38,465 bases of DNA from Thermoplasmata archaeon (GTDB taxonomy: Archaea > Thermoplasmatota > Thermoplasmata > Thermoplasmatales > Thermoplasmataceae), in contig JAJZXU010000005.1 of the NCBI GenBank assembly GCA_021806235.1, positions 1 through 38,465 of the forward strand, written 5' to 3'. Under the pieces are notes generated by a model. That model was not told the DNA's origin and made no database searches. It saw only the letters and a program-made list of their open reading frames with translations. Positions 36,869 to 38,465 of the stretch are shown here, one piece after another; the first letter of the stretch is position 1; each line of letters starts with the position of its first letter. Both the position numbers and the translations under genes were made by a program.

Positions 36869-37312
36869 ATGGCAAATACATACCTTGTATTAGGTTTAAT
36901 TATTTTAGTTGTTAGTATATTTGCGTTTTTAGTTCGTGTAACTTTTCTTGCAGTTCCATTATTTATTGTATTTTTAGTTTTTATGTTTCTGTTTTACAGA
37001 ACATCAACGGCAAGGGTAAATAAAAAAGTCTCAAACATAACCTATGATGGAATAATAGAAACAGGTATTTCCAAGATAAAAAGAGGGACATTTTATATAG
37101 AGCGGGATAAATTTATAAGCATTATGGAAAAAATAAGCGATATAGTCTCATCGCAGGGTAATATGCCGGAATTTGGCCTTGATGCCCTGTATCTTAATTT
37201 TAATACACAGGTCAGTGCGGAATCTGTGGCAAAAGCCATAAATGAACGTGGTGTGAAAGCATCTCCATTGCAGGAGAGAACCAACTGGAAGGTAAAGATA
37301 GATTTTTCATAA
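36869..37312 (+). CDS. Small membrane protein with cytoplasmic domain
   Basis: 147 residues from the ATG at 36869; a TTG at 36854 would add five and is less likely. Two adjacent membrane helices at about 5-50 (TYLVLGLIILVVSIFAFLV and LAVPLFIVFLVFMFLFY) are followed by a soluble tail of about 95 residues. The tail has the pattern ERDKFISIMEKISDIVSSQGNMPEFGLDALYLNFNTQVSAESVAKAINERGVKASPL, an alpha/beta arrangement. No family recognised. The promoter lies in the AT-rich gap shared with the divergent radB gene. Confidence 0.7.
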   Translation: MANTYLVLGLIILVVSIFAFLVRVTFLAVPLFIVFLVFMFLFYRTSTARVNKKVSNITYDGIIETGISKIKRGTFYIERDKFISIMEKISDIVSSQGNMPEFGLDALYLNFNTQVSAESVAKAINERGVKASPLQERTNWKVKIDFS

Positions 37313-37509
37313 TTATAAATTTTATAAATTCATCCACAGCACAGTAAAAACTGATTATTATATATCTGGAATTAGAAGAACTATATTATTCACTCCTACA
37401 TATATAATAAGGTGTATATGAATTAACACTCATAGCAAACATTATGATTGACAATATACAGCACAAAAACTGTCGAAAAGTTTAAATTAAAAGACTGTAT
37501 AAAAGTTTC

Positions 37510-38094
37510 ATGGATACTAATATAGATGAAGAGAATGAGCCTATAGGCAGGTTTACCACTCTCCCGGAAGGAATATTGGTGAGGCTTAATAAGCAAATAA
37601 TGCAGGGGGAGAAAATAGAATTCTCACTCAGGTCTGTTGTGGGCTCCCACAGCGAGGGGGCATTTGCAGGTGTAAAACCCGGATTCTCATTCGGTTCTGC
37701 AAGAAGTAGAAATGTTAAAAACGAACAGATAGGGCATCCATGGATGGTTATAACCAATCAGAGGCTTTTTCTGGTTTCCAAGGGTTTGATAAGTTTTGAG
37801 ACAAGGACATTTAGGTATGAACAGATAAGTTCAGTGGAACTTCAGCAGGGAGTGCTATCTGATAAGCTTTTAATCCAGGGTATGGGGGTGTCGGAAGTAT
37901 GGGAATTCAGACGCAAGTTAAGAGAAATGTCAGAAAAAGCAGCAAAGTACATACAGCAGAAAATTAATACCCCCACTCAGGGTAAAGGTTCTGGTGGACC
38001 TGCTGCGGATCCTGTCAACGAACTTAAAGTTAGGCTGGCAAGAGGAGAGATTACAGCAGATGAATACAATAAACTGAAGGATATGCTAAAATAG
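37510..38094 (+). CDS. Bacterial-type PH domain protein with C-terminal SHOCT motif
   Basis: 194 residues. The middle part, WMVITNQRLFLVSKGLISFETRTFRYEQISSVELQQGVLSDKLLI, is the bPH pattern (T-N-x-R-L-f ... I-x-s-V), ending in a helix (WEFRRKLREMSEKAAKYIQQKI). A Gly/Pro linker leads to DPVNELKVRLARGEITADEYNKLKDML, a clear SHOCT motif, which is common in small membrane- or assembly-related proteins. Codon use is richer in G and C than in neighbouring genes, which suggests transfer. The gene ends in TAG. No partner is known; the membrane protein just upstream could be one. Confidence 0.8.
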   Translation: MDTNIDEENEPIGRFTTLPEGILVRLNKQIMQGEKIEFSLRSVVGSHSEGAFAGVKPGFSFGSARSRNVKNEQIGHPWMVITNQRLFLVSKGLISFETRTFRYEQISSVELQQGVLSDKLLIQGMGVSEVWEFRRKLREMSEKAAKYIQQKINTPTQGKGSGGPAADPVNELKVRLARGEITADEYNKLKDMLK

Positions 38095-38290
38095 CTACAT
38101 TAATTTATCTATTTTTATTTATATAAAAATGTGTGCAAATTTTTAAACTTTTTATCAATATAATACAGGTACATGTAACAGCATGGGCAGGGAATTAGTT
38201 CCACAAATTAGTAGATCAGGCATTGCTCTTACCTGAAAATGTTAAAATAGGCAATGGAATAGTTTAATTTTACCGATGCAATACCGTTCT

Positions 38291-38465
38291 ATGAAGGATT
38301 ACATTAATGCAACAGTTTCTTCAACAGGTGCATGGATAGGTAATATTTATGACCTGACAATTCTAACATACGTATATGTTGAACTTGAGAGATATTATCA
38401 TATTACATTAGTGGATGTATCCTTACTATTTGCTTTAGGTTTAATTGGTAGATTTTTTGGTGGAG
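38291..38465 (+). CDS. Major facilitator superfamily transporter, N-terminal part only
   Basis: The frame opens at ATG 38291 and runs off the window after about 58 residues. It begins ATVSSTGAWIGNIYDLTILTYVYVEL and reaches LLFALGLIGRFFGG. The first helix with an acidic residue (YD) and the GR-x-x-GG loop between helices 2 and 3 are MFS signatures, of the sugar/organic acid porter kind. Substrate cannot be told. The 196 bases before it hold a TATA-like TTTTTATCAATATAAT at 38149-38164 and two short protein-like frames without a match, possibly remnants. Confidence 0.75.
   Translation, partial: MKDYINATVSSTGAWIGNIYDLTILTYVYVELERYYHITLVDVSLLFALGLIGRFFGG

Noticed and set aside
38183-38290. Short frames before the MFS gene as a real gene
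   Set aside because: The frames are under 25 codons, broken by stops in all registers, and have no recognised relatives.
1-38465. tRNA, rRNA genes and CRISPR arrays
   Set aside because: I looked in the gaps between genes for T-loop and anticodon stem patterns and regularly spaced repeats and saw none; a tRNAscan or CRISPR search would settle it.

Overview
The window looks like chromosomal DNA of an acidophilic, heterotrophic archaeon of the order Thermoplasmatales, probably near Ferroplasma, Acidiplasma or Picrophilus. The reasons are the low G+C (about one third by eye), TATA boxes placed about 25 bases upstream of many start codons (leaderless genes), an archaeal replication and repair set (PriS, FEN-1, RadA, RadB), tetraether lipid synthase, the archaeosine enzyme RaSEA, a thermopsin-type acid protease, a bacterial-type DnaK system and a sulfur oxygenase reductase gene. 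Genus placement is inference.

Layout. 1-800: a TnpB transposase gene of the IS200/IS605 type, cut by the window edge and internally deleted. 797-6642: a UbiB/ABC1 kinase-like protein, then on the minus strand methylmalonyl-CoA mutase large subunit, B12-binding subunit and MeaB chaperone, followed by Hsp20, with a glycerophosphodiester phosphodiesterase upstream. 6697-8675: accessory zone with a lone transposase-like winged helix protein, a 600-base gap, a small unknown protein and a cytoplasmic solute-binding-like protein. 8738-10564: tetraether lipid synthase. 10799-12670: an unknown protein, a GC-rich structured segment with three GNRA-capped hairpins on the minus strand and IS200/IS605-like ends, archease, and another IS end relic. 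12704-19174: a thermopsin and beta-helix surface protein, RaSEA, prephenate dehydrogenase, a chorismate mutase-like protein and thiamine-phosphate kinase. 19187-22814: grpE-dnaK-dnaJ heat-shock operon behind a perfect tandem promoter repeat. 22913-23836: sulfur oxygenase reductase interrupted by one in-frame TAG. 24095-36785: a helical-repeat protein, then information-processing genes (priS, gap, radA, scpA, smc, tyrS, fen, radB) broken by a patch of small unknown genes at 32495-33746. 36869-38465: a small membrane protein, a PH/SHOCT protein and the start of an MFS transporter.

How the genes work together. The mutase, its cobalamin subunit and MeaB form one overlapping operon for methylmalonyl-CoA/succinyl-CoA interconversion. 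GrpE, DnaK and DnaJ form a complete chaperone cycle. SMC and ScpA are overlapping condensin partners, convergent with gap-radA. RadB and FEN-1 are nearly fused head to tail. 

Most unusual points: (1) the sulfur oxygenase reductase gene is full length with its cysteines and iron ligands intact, but has TAG where the family has Gln44; (2) the structured segment at 11641-11980 looks like an RNA or a non-autonomous IS derivative and not a protein gene; (3) the 15-bp tandem duplication carrying two TATA boxes in front of grpE; (4) the thermopsin and beta-helix fusion; (5) a TnpB with its catalytic core deleted in frame.
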